Shown here: positions 7,864-16,777 of the stretch, piece after piece | Numbering within the stretch: the stretch's first letter is position 1 | Layout of the letters: each line of letters opens with the position of its first letter | From: Corallococcus sp. EGB | GTDB taxonomy: Bacteria > Myxococcota > Myxococcia > Myxococcales > Myxococcaceae | Direction of reading: 5' to 3' | DNA length: 64,000 bases | NCBI RefSeq assembly: GCF_019968905.1 | Contig: NZ_CP079946.1 | Span: 5,146,001-5,210,000, forward strand | Notes under the pieces: model-generated | Seen by the model: only the letters and a program-made list of their open reading frames with translations | What the model was told of the DNA's origin: nothing | Database searches by the model: none | Translations under genes and position numbers: made by a program

Positions 7864-8595
7864 CTAGCGCCGGCCGCCGCGGCGGTGCTGCTTCTTGCCA
7901 CCGCCGCCGCCCTTGCGCTGGGCCTGGGCCTCGCCCGGCCGGGTGAGGCGGGGCAGCTCGCCGGCCATCACCGGCCAGTAGTCGCCCTTGAGCAGCTCCT
8001 CCACCAGCTGCGCCTGGGTGAGCACGTCGCGCTTGAAGAAGGTGGCGCCGCGGCCCATTTCATCCAGGGAGCCGCGCGCGTCGCTGCCGCCCACGCAGGG
8101 CAGCTTGAGGGCGTCCGCGGCCTCCACGGCCAGGTCGTTCGCCGTCTGCTTCACCTTGGCGTTGTAGCCCTCCACGGCGCACAGCACGCCCGACAGCGAG
8201 CGCACGTAGTCCATGGCGGGGTTGGGCACGTCCCGGTCGAAGGGGCGGGCCGCGACGATGGCCGCGCCCAGCGCCTTCACCTTGGGCAGGCACTCGGCCG
8301 CGCTCCAGGGCTTCTCCCGGTTGCTGCCCCACATCTGCACGGGCTCCGGCGCCAGCTCCGGCTTCGGGAAGAAGCACAGGTACTGGCCCCGGTCCGTGAC
8401 GAGCTCCAGTCCCACGAACACCTTCACCTTGGACTTCGCGCCGATCTCGAAGAGCTCGTCGCAGCCGTCCTGGGTGTTGGTCTCCGTGAACGCCACCGCG
8501 TCCAGGCCGAACATCGCCGCCCGCTCCAGCACGGCGCGCGGCTCCAGTTCGCATCCCTTGGACAGATGGGAATGGGCGTGTAGGTCGATGAGCAT
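7864..8595 (-). CDS. PHP-domain metal-dependent phosphoesterase-like protein
   Basis: Protein of 243 residues. It opens MLIDLHAHSHLSKGCEL, the metal-binding HxH start of PHP domains, and continues with GLDAVAFTETNTQDG, VGLELVTDRG and LPCVGGSDARGSLDEMGRG. These are the usual acidic and histidine metal sites of the family. PHP proteins hydrolyse phosphoesters such as nucleoside bisphosphates, 5'-phosphorylated RNA or histidinol phosphate; the substrate here is unknown. The C terminus is a basic Gly/Lys/Arg tail (GGGGGKKQHRRGGRR) that could touch nucleic acid. The ATG at 8595 starts directly at the PHP motif; an upstream extension looks non-coding. Confidence 0.85.
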   Translation of the reverse strand: MLIDLHAHSHLSKGCELEPRAVLERAAMFGLDAVAFTETNTQDGCDELFEIGAKSKVKVFVGLELVTDRGQYLCFFPKPELAPEPVQMWGSNREKPWSAAECLPKVKALGAAIVAARPFDRDVPNPAMDYVRSLSGVLCAVEGYNAKVKQTANDLAVEAADALKLPCVGGSDARGSLDEMGRGATFFKRDVLTQAQLVEELLKGDYWPVMAGELPRLTRPGEAQAQRKGGGGGKKQHRRGGRR

Positions 8596-8652
8596 GGGCG
8601 ACGCGTGCCTAACAGGCCTCCCCGGGCCTGTCGAGCCCGCGTGCACGGCGCA

Positions 8653-8922
8653 TCAGGCGTACGCGTAGGACTGGAAGTTGCCCTGCCGGGCCTGGCTGTT
8701 CTTCTCCTCGTACGTGCGGATGAGGTAGCCCATCAGCATCAGCGAGGACGTGTTCTCCAGCACCCGGGACGGATCCTTGGAGATGAGGTTGGCGCTGTAG
8801 TTCAGGAAGAACTGCGCCAGCTCCTCGCCCGCTTCCTTGACGATGAGGGCGTTGAGCGCACTCGGCTCCATGGTGCGGATGGTGTTGATGAAATCGACCG
8901 CCAGGTCCTTCTTCGTCTTCAT
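8653..8922 (-). CDS. small conserved helical protein, unknown function
   Basis: Protein of 89 residues starting MKTKKDLAVDFINTIRTMEP. It is predominantly helical, with EELAQFFLNYSANLISKD and a hydrophobic SSLMLMGYLIRTYEEKN segment. There is no clear signal peptide or metal motif. Codon use is like its neighbours, and the frame makes a more natural protein than the alternatives. It is transcribed away from the 9182 gene, sharing a 259-bp intergenic region. Confidence 0.75.
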   Translation of the reverse strand: MKTKKDLAVDFINTIRTMEPSALNALIVKEAGEELAQFFLNYSANLISKDPSRVLENTSSLMLMGYLIRTYEEKNSQARQGNFQSYAYA

Positions 8923-9106
8923 GTCCACGGTCCTGCCCCCTCTTTCCGCCCTTGCCCCTGGAGCCGGAAATGGCCCCGGGCCTCCGCCCCAATCCACGAA
9001 CCGGGTGCGACCGGGTGAACCTATGCATGCCATGAGACCTGCAAACCCCCACCCCACCTCGTCCCCCCGCCCCCTCGCGGATCACAACTTTTGCGTCGCA
9101 GCATTT

Positions 9107-9136
9107 TTGACACCTTGAAAAGGCGTGTGCGATAAC
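9107..9136 (+). promoter_or_regulatory. sigma-70-type promoter for the 9182 gene
   Basis: A perfect TTGACA at 9107-9112, an 18-bp spacer and GATAAC at 9131-9136 give one of the best vegetative promoter matches in the window. Transcription would start near 9143, leaving a leader of about 40 bases with an AAGGAG ribosome site at 9167-9172. Confidence 0.6.
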
Positions 9137-9181
9137 TCCCGGTCAAGCCTTTTCTCACCACCGCACAAGGAGTGGCTGGCG

Positions 9182-9376
9182 ATGTTCACGGGCGTGAAGG
9201 TCTTCTCCGCGACGAAGGCCAAGGAGCGGGAAGAGTTGGGTGAGAACGTCACCCGTTGGATCAAGAGCAACTCGGACCTGGAGATCGTGGACCGGGTCGT
9301 CTGCCAGTCGTCCGACAACGAGTTCCACTGCTACACGTTGGTGCTCTTCTACCGCCAGGCGAAGCCGCCGGCCTGA
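9182..9376 (+). CDS. small conserved protein, unknown function
   Basis: Protein of 64 residues starting MFTGVKVFSATKAKEREELG. It forms a compact alpha/beta pattern: VTRWIKSNSDLEIVDRVVCQ, then SDNEFHCYTLVLFYR. AAGGAG nine bases before the ATG supports the start and a strong expression level. No family is recognised. A strong predicted promoter lies upstream, so this may be an abundant small cytoplasmic protein. Confidence 0.8.
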   Translation: MFTGVKVFSATKAKEREELGENVTRWIKSNSDLEIVDRVVCQSSDNEFHCYTLVLFYRQAKPPA

Positions 9377-9472
9377 CCGCCGCGTCGTCCCTGGCCTTCC
9401 AGGCCCGTCCTCTTCGGGTCACGCATCTTCCGGTGCGTGCGGGGAGGCCGGGCCTTTCCATTTCCGTATGTT

Positions 9473-10861
<1,389 letters not shown>

Positions 10862-10999
10862 CAGCGGTCCCCTGCCCCCACCCGGAGTCACGGAGGCCTT
10901 TGGCCGGGTGACACTGGGGGGGACCTCCCCGTGGGGGGTGGTTGTCGGACCGGGTTTCCGCCCCATCTTGGGAGCACCAACGCTCGCGAGGTGGGTGCC

Positions 11000-11470
11000 A
11001 TGGGCCAGGGGTGGAGGAGGTGGCTGTTCGTCGGGGGGCTCGTGCTGGGCGCGTGCAAGTCGCGGGACGGGGCGGCCGTCGCGGAGAACGGCCTGGTGCC
11101 GCGGCTCGCGGTGTTCCAGGCGCCCACGGGGGTGCCGACGGACGAAGGCACCGGCGGCAGCGGGAGCGCGGGCGAAGCGGTGGTCGAGAGCGCGCCGGAC
11201 TTCTACGGCACGGTGACGATCGCGGGCTCGCGGGGCTTCACGGTGCGCGACGACGACGGCGTGGAGCGCCCGTTCGTGGTGGCGCCGTCCACGCGCATCC
11301 TGCGCGACGGCAAGCGCGTGGCCCGCGACGACCTGAGACCGGGCGCGCTGGTGCACACGACCTACGGCGAGCGGCTGGGGACGTGGGTGGCCGCCGACGT
11401 GGAGATCTACTCCGGCACGCCGTCGCGAGATCCAACCGCGACGGCGACGGCGGCGCCGGTGAAGCGCTGA
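11000..11470 (+). CDS. putative lipoprotein with a DUF5666-like beta domain
   Basis: Protein of 156 residues. A basic start, hydrophobic core and lipobox LGAC (Cys19) mark a lipoprotein. After a Gly/Ser-rich linker there is one small beta domain: DFYGTVTIAGSRGFTVRDDD, ERPFVVAPSTRIL, LRPGALVHTTYG. This pattern of a short value table followed by a direct statement of tolerance resembles DUF5666-type OB-like modules. The C terminus is Thr/Ala-rich. Function is unknown. It converges on the next gene with a 16-base gap. Confidence 0.75.
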   Translation: MGQGWRRWLFVGGLVLGACKSRDGAAVAENGLVPRLAVFQAPTGVPTDEGTGGSGSAGEAVVESAPDFYGTVTIAGSRGFTVRDDDGVERPFVVAPSTRILRDGKRVARDDLRPGALVHTTYGERLGTWVAADVEIYSGTPSRDPTATATAAPVKR

Positions 11471-11486
11471 CGGGCGGAGCGGCCCG

Positions 11487-12452
11487 TCAGTAGACGGCGA
11501 GCGCCTGCGGCAGGTGATAGCTGACGATGGTGAGCACGGGGATCTTCGGCCCCTCGTCCTCGTCGTCGTTGGTCATCCCGGAGGTGACGCGCAGGCCGTC
11601 GAAGCGCGCGAGGATGACGTAGTCACGGCGGGTCTCCAGGAAGGGATCCGGCGCGGCCAGCCGGCCCAGGGCCTCGCGGCCCGTCTCATCGGAGAGGTTG
11701 TCGTAGTTGCGCTCGGAGGCGGACCGGGTGGTGCTCTCGCGGGTGTAGATGGAGCCGCCCACGCGGCCCTCGCCGGTGAGCGCCGTCTGTCCGCCCAGGT
11801 TGCCGGAGGTCTCCGTCACGGCGTCGGTGTTGTAGGCGATGCCGACCTCGCGGCGGGAGGCCACGGACTGCAGGCCCTGCTCCACCAGCCACAGCGTGGG
11901 GCGCTCGCCGTCCGAGCGCTGGTCGGCCACCTGCGCGCGCAGGAGCACGTAGCGGCCGCGGTAGGTGTCCGGCTGGGCGATGGCGGACGCGAGTGAGAAG
12001 ATGGGCACCTTGCGCGCGTGGAGCAGGCGCAGCTCGCCGTCCACGCTGCCACCGCGTTGGGCCACCACGCGGGCGATGAGGTCGGCGGCGTCCGGACGCA
12101 CGCGCAGGTCCTCCGTCCACGCGCTGCCCAGCACCGCGCCCAGCTGGGTGAAGCCAGGGGCCTCCGCGCACGTCTTCAGGGCCAGCCACGCGTCGTCGCG
12201 GGAGGTCGCCTGGAGCTTGCGGGCGGCGGCCTCGCAGGCGGCCGGCGTGGGATAGCGGGCGAGGAACGCGCGGGCGTCATGCGGCGACGGGGGCTGCTCC
12301 TCGGAGGCGGCGGCGCGACGGGGCGCGGGAGGCGGCGTCTGGGGAGGCGGCGCGTCCGTGAGGGCGCGGTCCTCCAGCGCGACGTGGGAGTGGGCGGCGC
12401 CGCAGCCGGTGGCGAGCGCCCCCAGGAAGGTCAGCAATGGAAGTCGGGTCAT
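11487..12452 (-). CDS. putative lipoprotein, unknown function
   Basis: Protein of 321 residues. The signal peptide MTRLPLLTFLGALATGC ends at Cys17. A Pro/Ala-rich linker leads to a domain with DARAFLARYPTPAACEAAARK and then LLHARKVPIFSLASAI. A larger beta-rich part follows, with GRYVLLRAQVADQRS and DYVILARFDGLR. The VLLRAQVADQ segment looks like an OB-fold of the kind that binds metal or oligosaccharide, but I cannot name a family. It starts 26 bases after the Cys-rich secreted protein gene and is probably co-transcribed with it. Confidence 0.78.
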   Translation of the reverse strand: MTRLPLLTFLGALATGCGAAHSHVALEDRALTDAPPPQTPPPAPRRAAASEEQPPSPHDARAFLARYPTPAACEAAARKLQATSRDDAWLALKTCAEAPGFTQLGAVLGSAWTEDLRVRPDAADLIARVVAQRGGSVDGELRLLHARKVPIFSLASAIAQPDTYRGRYVLLRAQVADQRSDGERPTLWLVEQGLQSVASRREVGIAYNTDAVTETSGNLGGQTALTGEGRVGGSIYTRESTTRSASERNYDNLSDETGREALGRLAAPDPFLETRRDYVILARFDGLRVTSGMTNDDEDEGPKIPVLTIVSYHLPQALAVY

Positions 12453-12478
12453 GGCGCGGGGCTCCTTGAAGGGGGCGG

Positions 12479-13168
12479 CTACAGCGCGGCGGAGTCGGCG
12501 TGCTGCTGGCTCGAGTGCGACGGCGCCTGGCGCGGAATGGACGCGGACGGGGGCAGCATCATGGAGCAGGCGTCGTGGCAGCGGTCGTCCATGCACGCGA
12601 GCGTGGTGGGCCCGGCCTGCTGCCGCGACACGGCGGAGTAGCAGCTGTCGCCGGTGCCGGGGCATTGGCTGCGCGCGGCGCACTCGCAGCAGGTGGAGGC
12701 CACGGAGGCCATCAGCTGCACGTCCTGGAGCACGGAGGACAGCGCGCGGTAGCAGGCGCGGGCCGCGGGAGAGAAGCGGCCCTTGGCGTCCACCACGGGC
12801 GCGTTACCGTCGATGCCGCAGCGGCCCACGACGTCCGAGTACTTGCGCTCGCAGACGGCGACGAGCTTGGGGTCCGGCGTGCCGTCCCGCGCGTTGCTGA
12901 CGGCCTCCGAGCAGAGGGCGCGAGACGCGTCCTTCAGCAGCTTGACGTTGGCGGACTCCTGCTCCGTGTTCGAGCCCTTGGACGGCGGCACCTCCGCCTC
13001 GAACACGCACTCCTTCCCCGCCCGCAGCGTGTCGATGGTGCACGACCACGCGGTGGGGGACGTATCCACGAGCGGGGGCGCCCCCATCGCTTCGGGGGGC
13101 AGGGACGACGGCGCGGGGCCGGACGGCGCGGCGCCGAGGAAGAGCAGGGAGAGGAGCATCGCCTTCAT
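12479..13168 (-). CDS. Cys-rich secreted protein, unknown function
   Basis: Protein of 229 residues with an N-terminal signal peptide (MKAMLLSLLFLGAAPSGPAP). The mature part contains about 14 cysteines, clustered near the C terminus (STCCECAARSQCPG, DSCYSAVS, LACMDDRCHDACSMM). They probably form disulfides outside the cytoplasm. No enzyme motif is visible. It heads a two-gene unit with the lipoprotein gene at 11487. Composition fits the neighbourhood, so there is no sign of recent transfer. Confidence 0.78.
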   Translation of the reverse strand: MKAMLLSLLFLGAAPSGPAPSSLPPEAMGAPPLVDTSPTAWSCTIDTLRAGKECVFEAEVPPSKGSNTEQESANVKLLKDASRALCSEAVSNARDGTPDPKLVAVCERKYSDVVGRCGIDGNAPVVDAKGRFSPAARACYRALSSVLQDVQLMASVASTCCECAARSQCPGTGDSCYSAVSRQQAGPTTLACMDDRCHDACSMMLPPSASIPRQAPSHSSQQHADSAAL

Positions 13169-13211
13169 ATGCGACGCAGCGTAGGACGTTGGCCCGCGCC
13201 ACTCAAACGGC

Positions 13212-15026
13212 TCAGCGAGGTGGGTGTTCGTCCACCATCACATCCGGGGGTCGGGCCGGACTGGTGCCATCATCCAGCATCGGAAGCGCCTTCGTCCGGC
13301 GGATGACGATGGGCGACTCGATGAGCCGCGGCGGCGTCGCTCGCGTGTCCGCGGGATCTGGCACCCACACCGGGTCCTCGGGAGATCGCCCCCGCTTCCA
13401 CCTCCGGGGGACCCGCCGGAAACCCACCGGGTACACCGTGAGCTGCCCCTCTGCATCGAAGTGGAGCCGGAGGAAGTTCTTCCAGTCCGGAATCGACAGC
13501 GAGGAGAACGCTTCGTTGGGGTGACAGGAGAACACGTTGAGCGACAGCAGCAGGTACACGCCCACCGCCAGGGGCCCCACCAGCGCTCCGCCGCAGACGA
13601 GCAGCACGCCGCTGAGGAGATCCCTCCGCAGGCTCCACTGAAGCTCCGTCGCCAGCGGCGACGCGATGGCGGACACAGCCCAGGTGAGCAGCAGCGCCAC
13701 GGCCAGGTGCGCCAGCCCATGCACGACGCCGGCGGCCTTCTTCCAGCCGGGCCCCCGCCGGCCGTCCGCGAACGCGACCGTGCCCATCAAAACCCCGGCC
13801 CCCAGCACCATCGACCCCGTGCTCTGCAACGCCGCGTTGATCAGCTCCCGGAACGAGGGCGCTCCCACCGTCCCCACGCTGAGATGCGTGGCCACGCCCC
13901 AGCCCAGCAGCGCGTAGACGCCTCCCATGAACACGCCGAACCACGGGTTGATCGCGGTGAACAGCAGGTTTCGCCAGGTGATCCACTGGGACGTCCGCTG
14001 GGACGGGTAGCTCGCCTTCTGCACGAAGCCGCCCGGACGCTGATCCACCTTGGGCAGGTGCGTGGGATGCAGGAACGCCCCTCCCCCACCCGCGATGATC
14101 TTCTGCCGCCCGTCCGCGTTCTCGTGCCGGCGGTAGTGGTGCAGGTCCCCCGCCAGGAAGACGCTCACCTTCTTGCCCAGCACCTTCTGCTCCAAAAAGT
14201 CGATGTTGTGGTCCAGGAAGCCGCGGCCCGCACGAGGCGTCACCTGCTGCTTCACCCACTCCGGCTCCGCGTTGCAGAGGATGATGCGATCCGCGGGATG
14301 CATCCGCGCCGCCACCTTCTGGAAGAACTCCACCTGCGGCGCGTCCAGGTCGGACTCCAGCTGCATGTCCGTGCCCAGGAGCCACCAGCCGTGGGGCAGC
14401 CGCAGCGCGAAGTAGCTGCGCTGCTGCTGCGTGCGCCAGGCGTTGGAGCGCCGCCCCTGGCAGAACAGGCGCGTGAAGGACACCAGCCCGTCGTACCAGT
14501 CATGGTTGCCCGCCACCGCGAACAGGTGCGGCCGGTGGCGCCGCTTGTTCAGCGCATCCTCGTAAGGCACCACCGTGCGAGCCTGGTACTCGCCCACGCT
14601 CGCGGTCGGGTACACCTCGTCTCCGCCGAACACGAGCACGTCCCCTCCCCGCGTGACGTGCGTCGCGCCGGCTGCATCCGCCAGCGTCAGCTCCGGCGCC
14701 ATCACCGCGGACGCCACCGCGTAGGTGGAGTCCCAGCCGTCGCCCAGGTCCGCCACGTAGTCCAGCCACAGCTCGTCGCGCGGATGGCCCTCGTCATCCA
14801 CCGAGTAATCGAACGCCAGCGGCTGGGGCCGGGCCACTGCGTCCAGGAGCCGCCGGTCCGCCTGCTGGCCGAACGTCCCCGACAGGAGCGCCTTCACTCC
14901 CGACTTCACGAGCACGGCGGGGTCGTACCAGGACACCATCTTCCGGCCCGGGGGCGTCTCCGGCCGCGGCGCGGGCTCGGCGCGGCGGCCGGGAAGGCGG
15001 CTCACATCGGAGGTGCGAACGGCCAT
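13212..15026 (-). CDS. membrane-bound calcineurin-like metallophosphatase
   Basis: Protein of 604 residues. The metallophosphatase core is shown by VLVFGGDEVYPTA, VAGNHDWYDG and FLAGDLHHYRRH, which supply the Asp, Asn and His ligands of the dinuclear metal site. The middle of the protein (about 360-510) carries several hydrophobic segments (FMGGVYALLGWGVATHL, LAHLAVALLLTWAVSAIA, LVGPLAVGVYLLLSLNVF), so it is anchored in a membrane. A C-terminal soluble tail follows. Substrate is unknown; phosphomonoesters or lipid phosphates fit its neighbours. It is the last gene of the five-gene lipid operon and overlaps the end of the GMC oxidoreductase gene by 25 bp. Confidence 0.88.
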   Translation of the reverse strand: MAVRTSDVSRLPGRRAEPAPRPETPPGRKMVSWYDPAVLVKSGVKALLSGTFGQQADRRLLDAVARPQPLAFDYSVDDEGHPRDELWLDYVADLGDGWDSTYAVASAVMAPELTLADAAGATHVTRGGDVLVFGGDEVYPTASVGEYQARTVVPYEDALNKRRHRPHLFAVAGNHDWYDGLVSFTRLFCQGRRSNAWRTQQQRSYFALRLPHGWWLLGTDMQLESDLDAPQVEFFQKVAARMHPADRIILCNAEPEWVKQQVTPRAGRGFLDHNIDFLEQKVLGKKVSVFLAGDLHHYRRHENADGRQKIIAGGGGAFLHPTHLPKVDQRPGGFVQKASYPSQRTSQWITWRNLLFTAINPWFGVFMGGVYALLGWGVATHLSVGTVGAPSFRELINAALQSTGSMVLGAGVLMGTVAFADGRRGPGWKKAAGVVHGLAHLAVALLLTWAVSAIASPLATELQWSLRRDLLSGVLLVCGGALVGPLAVGVYLLLSLNVFSCHPNEAFSSLSIPDWKNFLRLHFDAEGQLTVYPVGFRRVPRRWKRGRSPEDPVWVPDPADTRATPPRLIESPIVIRRTKALPMLDDGTSPARPPDVMVDEHPPR

Positions 15027-16777
15027 GTCCCCTCCTCTACCGCCCGCCACGCCTGCCCTGGCTGCGTCCGGCGGTTCGACGCAATGAGCGCGTCCGCGAA
15101 GCGGTCCGCGAGCGCCGCGATGGTGAGGCTCGGATTGGGCCCGGTGGGGCCGGGCATCATCGAGCCGTCGGCCACGTACAGCCCCGGGTGCCCGAAGGCC
15201 TCACCCGTCGAGTCCACCACGCCCTCGTCCGGCCCGCGCCCCATGGGACAGCCGCCCAGCGGGTGCACGGTGATGACCCGGCTCAAGTAGCTGAGCGGGT
15301 TCTGCATCAACCGCCCCTCCAGTGTCCGAGCGATGTCCGCCATCGACTGGCGCACCTCGTTGAAGTACTCGCGCGAACCGCGCATCCGCCAGTCGATGTC
15401 CAGCATCCCGTCGTCCGTCAGCCGCATGTGGCCATTGGGGAGGTCGCGCCCCATGCCCAGCAGCGGCAGCGACGTCGCGGAGCCCAGGCAGTCGCCAAAC
15501 AGCTCGGCGATCTCGTCGCTCACGTCGGAGTCGTGCGCGTGTCCCGTCCACCCGCGGATGAGGCGCCACGTCAGCTTGAGGCCGCGCTCCAGCAGCGGCA
15601 CCTGGCGCGCGCCCTCGTAGAGCCAGTTGACGAACTCCGGGTAGCCCGCGTCCTCGATGTAGTAGCCACGGCCCGTGCCGCCCTCCTCCTGACTCCGGAA
15701 GTGCAGCGCGCTGGTGATGACCGGCCCGTGCCCGCCGTCCAGCATGCGCGGCAGTTTCCGGCCGGTGCTCGAGTCGTGGCACTGGCGCATGAAGCCCAGC
15801 AGGTCCCCGTTGCCGCAGAAGCGCGTGCCCAGCTGCCGGCTCAGCCCGGGGAAGCTCCGCCGGTTCTTCAAGAGCAGGAACGGCGTTGCGAACGTGCCCG
15901 CCGCCAGCACCAGCCGGTCCCCGGTCACCGTGCTGCGAGGAAGCATCGACTTCGGCCCTTCGCGCGGCACGTCCTCCGGCGTCTGCGTGTGGTCCAGGTA
16001 ACGCATCACGTAGCCGCCACCCTCCGCGGGCCAGAACTCGGTCACCTCCGCGAGCGTGCGCAGCTCCGCTCCCGCGCGCTTCGCCGCGGACAGGTACGTG
16101 TAATCGAGCGTGTTCTTGCTGCCCGTGTTGCACCCGATGTCGCACTCCCCGCAGAGGTGACAGGTGGTGCGCGTGCGGCCGTGGAGGTTGGGATGCTCCT
16201 CGCGGATGGGCTCGCCCGGGACGGGCACGTCGCCGGGGTTGCCGAAGGTCACGGCCAGCGGCGGCAGCTGCCAGTCGTCCGCGCGGCCCAGGCGCTCCGC
16301 CGCGATCCGCATGGCCAGCGTCTTCGCGGTGGACGCATAGGGCGCGTGCTCCAGCGGGTAGCGCTGAGCGCCCATCATCCGCTCCACGGCGTCGTAGTGC
16401 ACCTCCAGGTCGGCGCGGGTGACGGGCCAGTCCTCGTAGCCTCCGTTGCACAGGTCCTCGTGGATGAAGGTCTTCTCGTCCTTGCGCAGGAGCACGTTGG
16501 CGTAGATGAGCGACCCTCCGCCCAGCCCCGCGGACACCACGCCGCCCAGCCCCTCGAACGACCAGACGTTGAACAGGCCGAGCATGCCCTGGCTCGGGTC
16601 CCAGAAGTTGTGGCGCATGGCGTACGGGCTGCGCGCGAAGGAGCCCGGCGGATACGCCTTGCCCCGCTCCAGTACGCACACCCGCAGGCCCGCGTCCGCC
16701 AGCCGCCACGCCATCACCGAACCGCCGAAGCCCGAGCCCACGATGACGACATCGAAGTGGTCAGCGGTCGTGCTCAT
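15002..16777 (-). CDS. GMC-family flavin oxidoreductase, ChoD/cholesterol-oxidase-like
   Basis: Protein of 591 residues. The FAD-binding GxGxxG is at 14-19 (VVIVGSGFGGS). The end carries the GMC active-site regions ITVHPLGGCPMGRG and GPTGPNPSLTIAALADR. A CxxCxxCxxxC cluster (Cys206, 209, 212 and 216) followed by NTGSKNTLDYTYL is shared, as I recall, with the Mycobacterium ChoD-like branch. GMC enzymes oxidise alcohols, including 3-beta-hydroxysterols, using FAD. The substrate here is inferred only from family and operon. The gene overlaps the patatin gene upstream by 17 bp. No signal peptide is seen, so it is probably cytoplasmic or peripheral. Confidence 0.9.
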   Translation of the reverse strand: MSTTADHFDVVIVGSGFGGSVMAWRLADAGLRVCVLERGKAYPPGSFARSPYAMRHNFWDPSQGMLGLFNVWSFEGLGGVVSAGLGGGSLIYANVLLRKDEKTFIHEDLCNGGYEDWPVTRADLEVHYDAVERMMGAQRYPLEHAPYASTAKTLAMRIAAERLGRADDWQLPPLAVTFGNPGDVPVPGEPIREEHPNLHGRTRTTCHLCGECDIGCNTGSKNTLDYTYLSAAKRAGAELRTLAEVTEFWPAEGGGYVMRYLDHTQTPEDVPREGPKSMLPRSTVTGDRLVLAAGTFATPFLLLKNRRSFPGLSRQLGTRFCGNGDLLGFMRQCHDSSTGRKLPRMLDGGHGPVITSALHFRSQEEGGTGRGYYIEDAGYPEFVNWLYEGARQVPLLERGLKLTWRLIRGWTGHAHDSDVSDEIAELFGDCLGSATSLPLLGMGRDLPNGHMRLTDDGMLDIDWRMRGSREYFNEVRQSMADIARTLEGRLMQNPLSYLSRVITVHPLGGCPMGRGPDEGVVDSTGEAFGHPGLYVADGSMMPGPTGPNPSLTIAALADRFADALIASNRRTQPGQAWRAVEEGTWPFAPPM

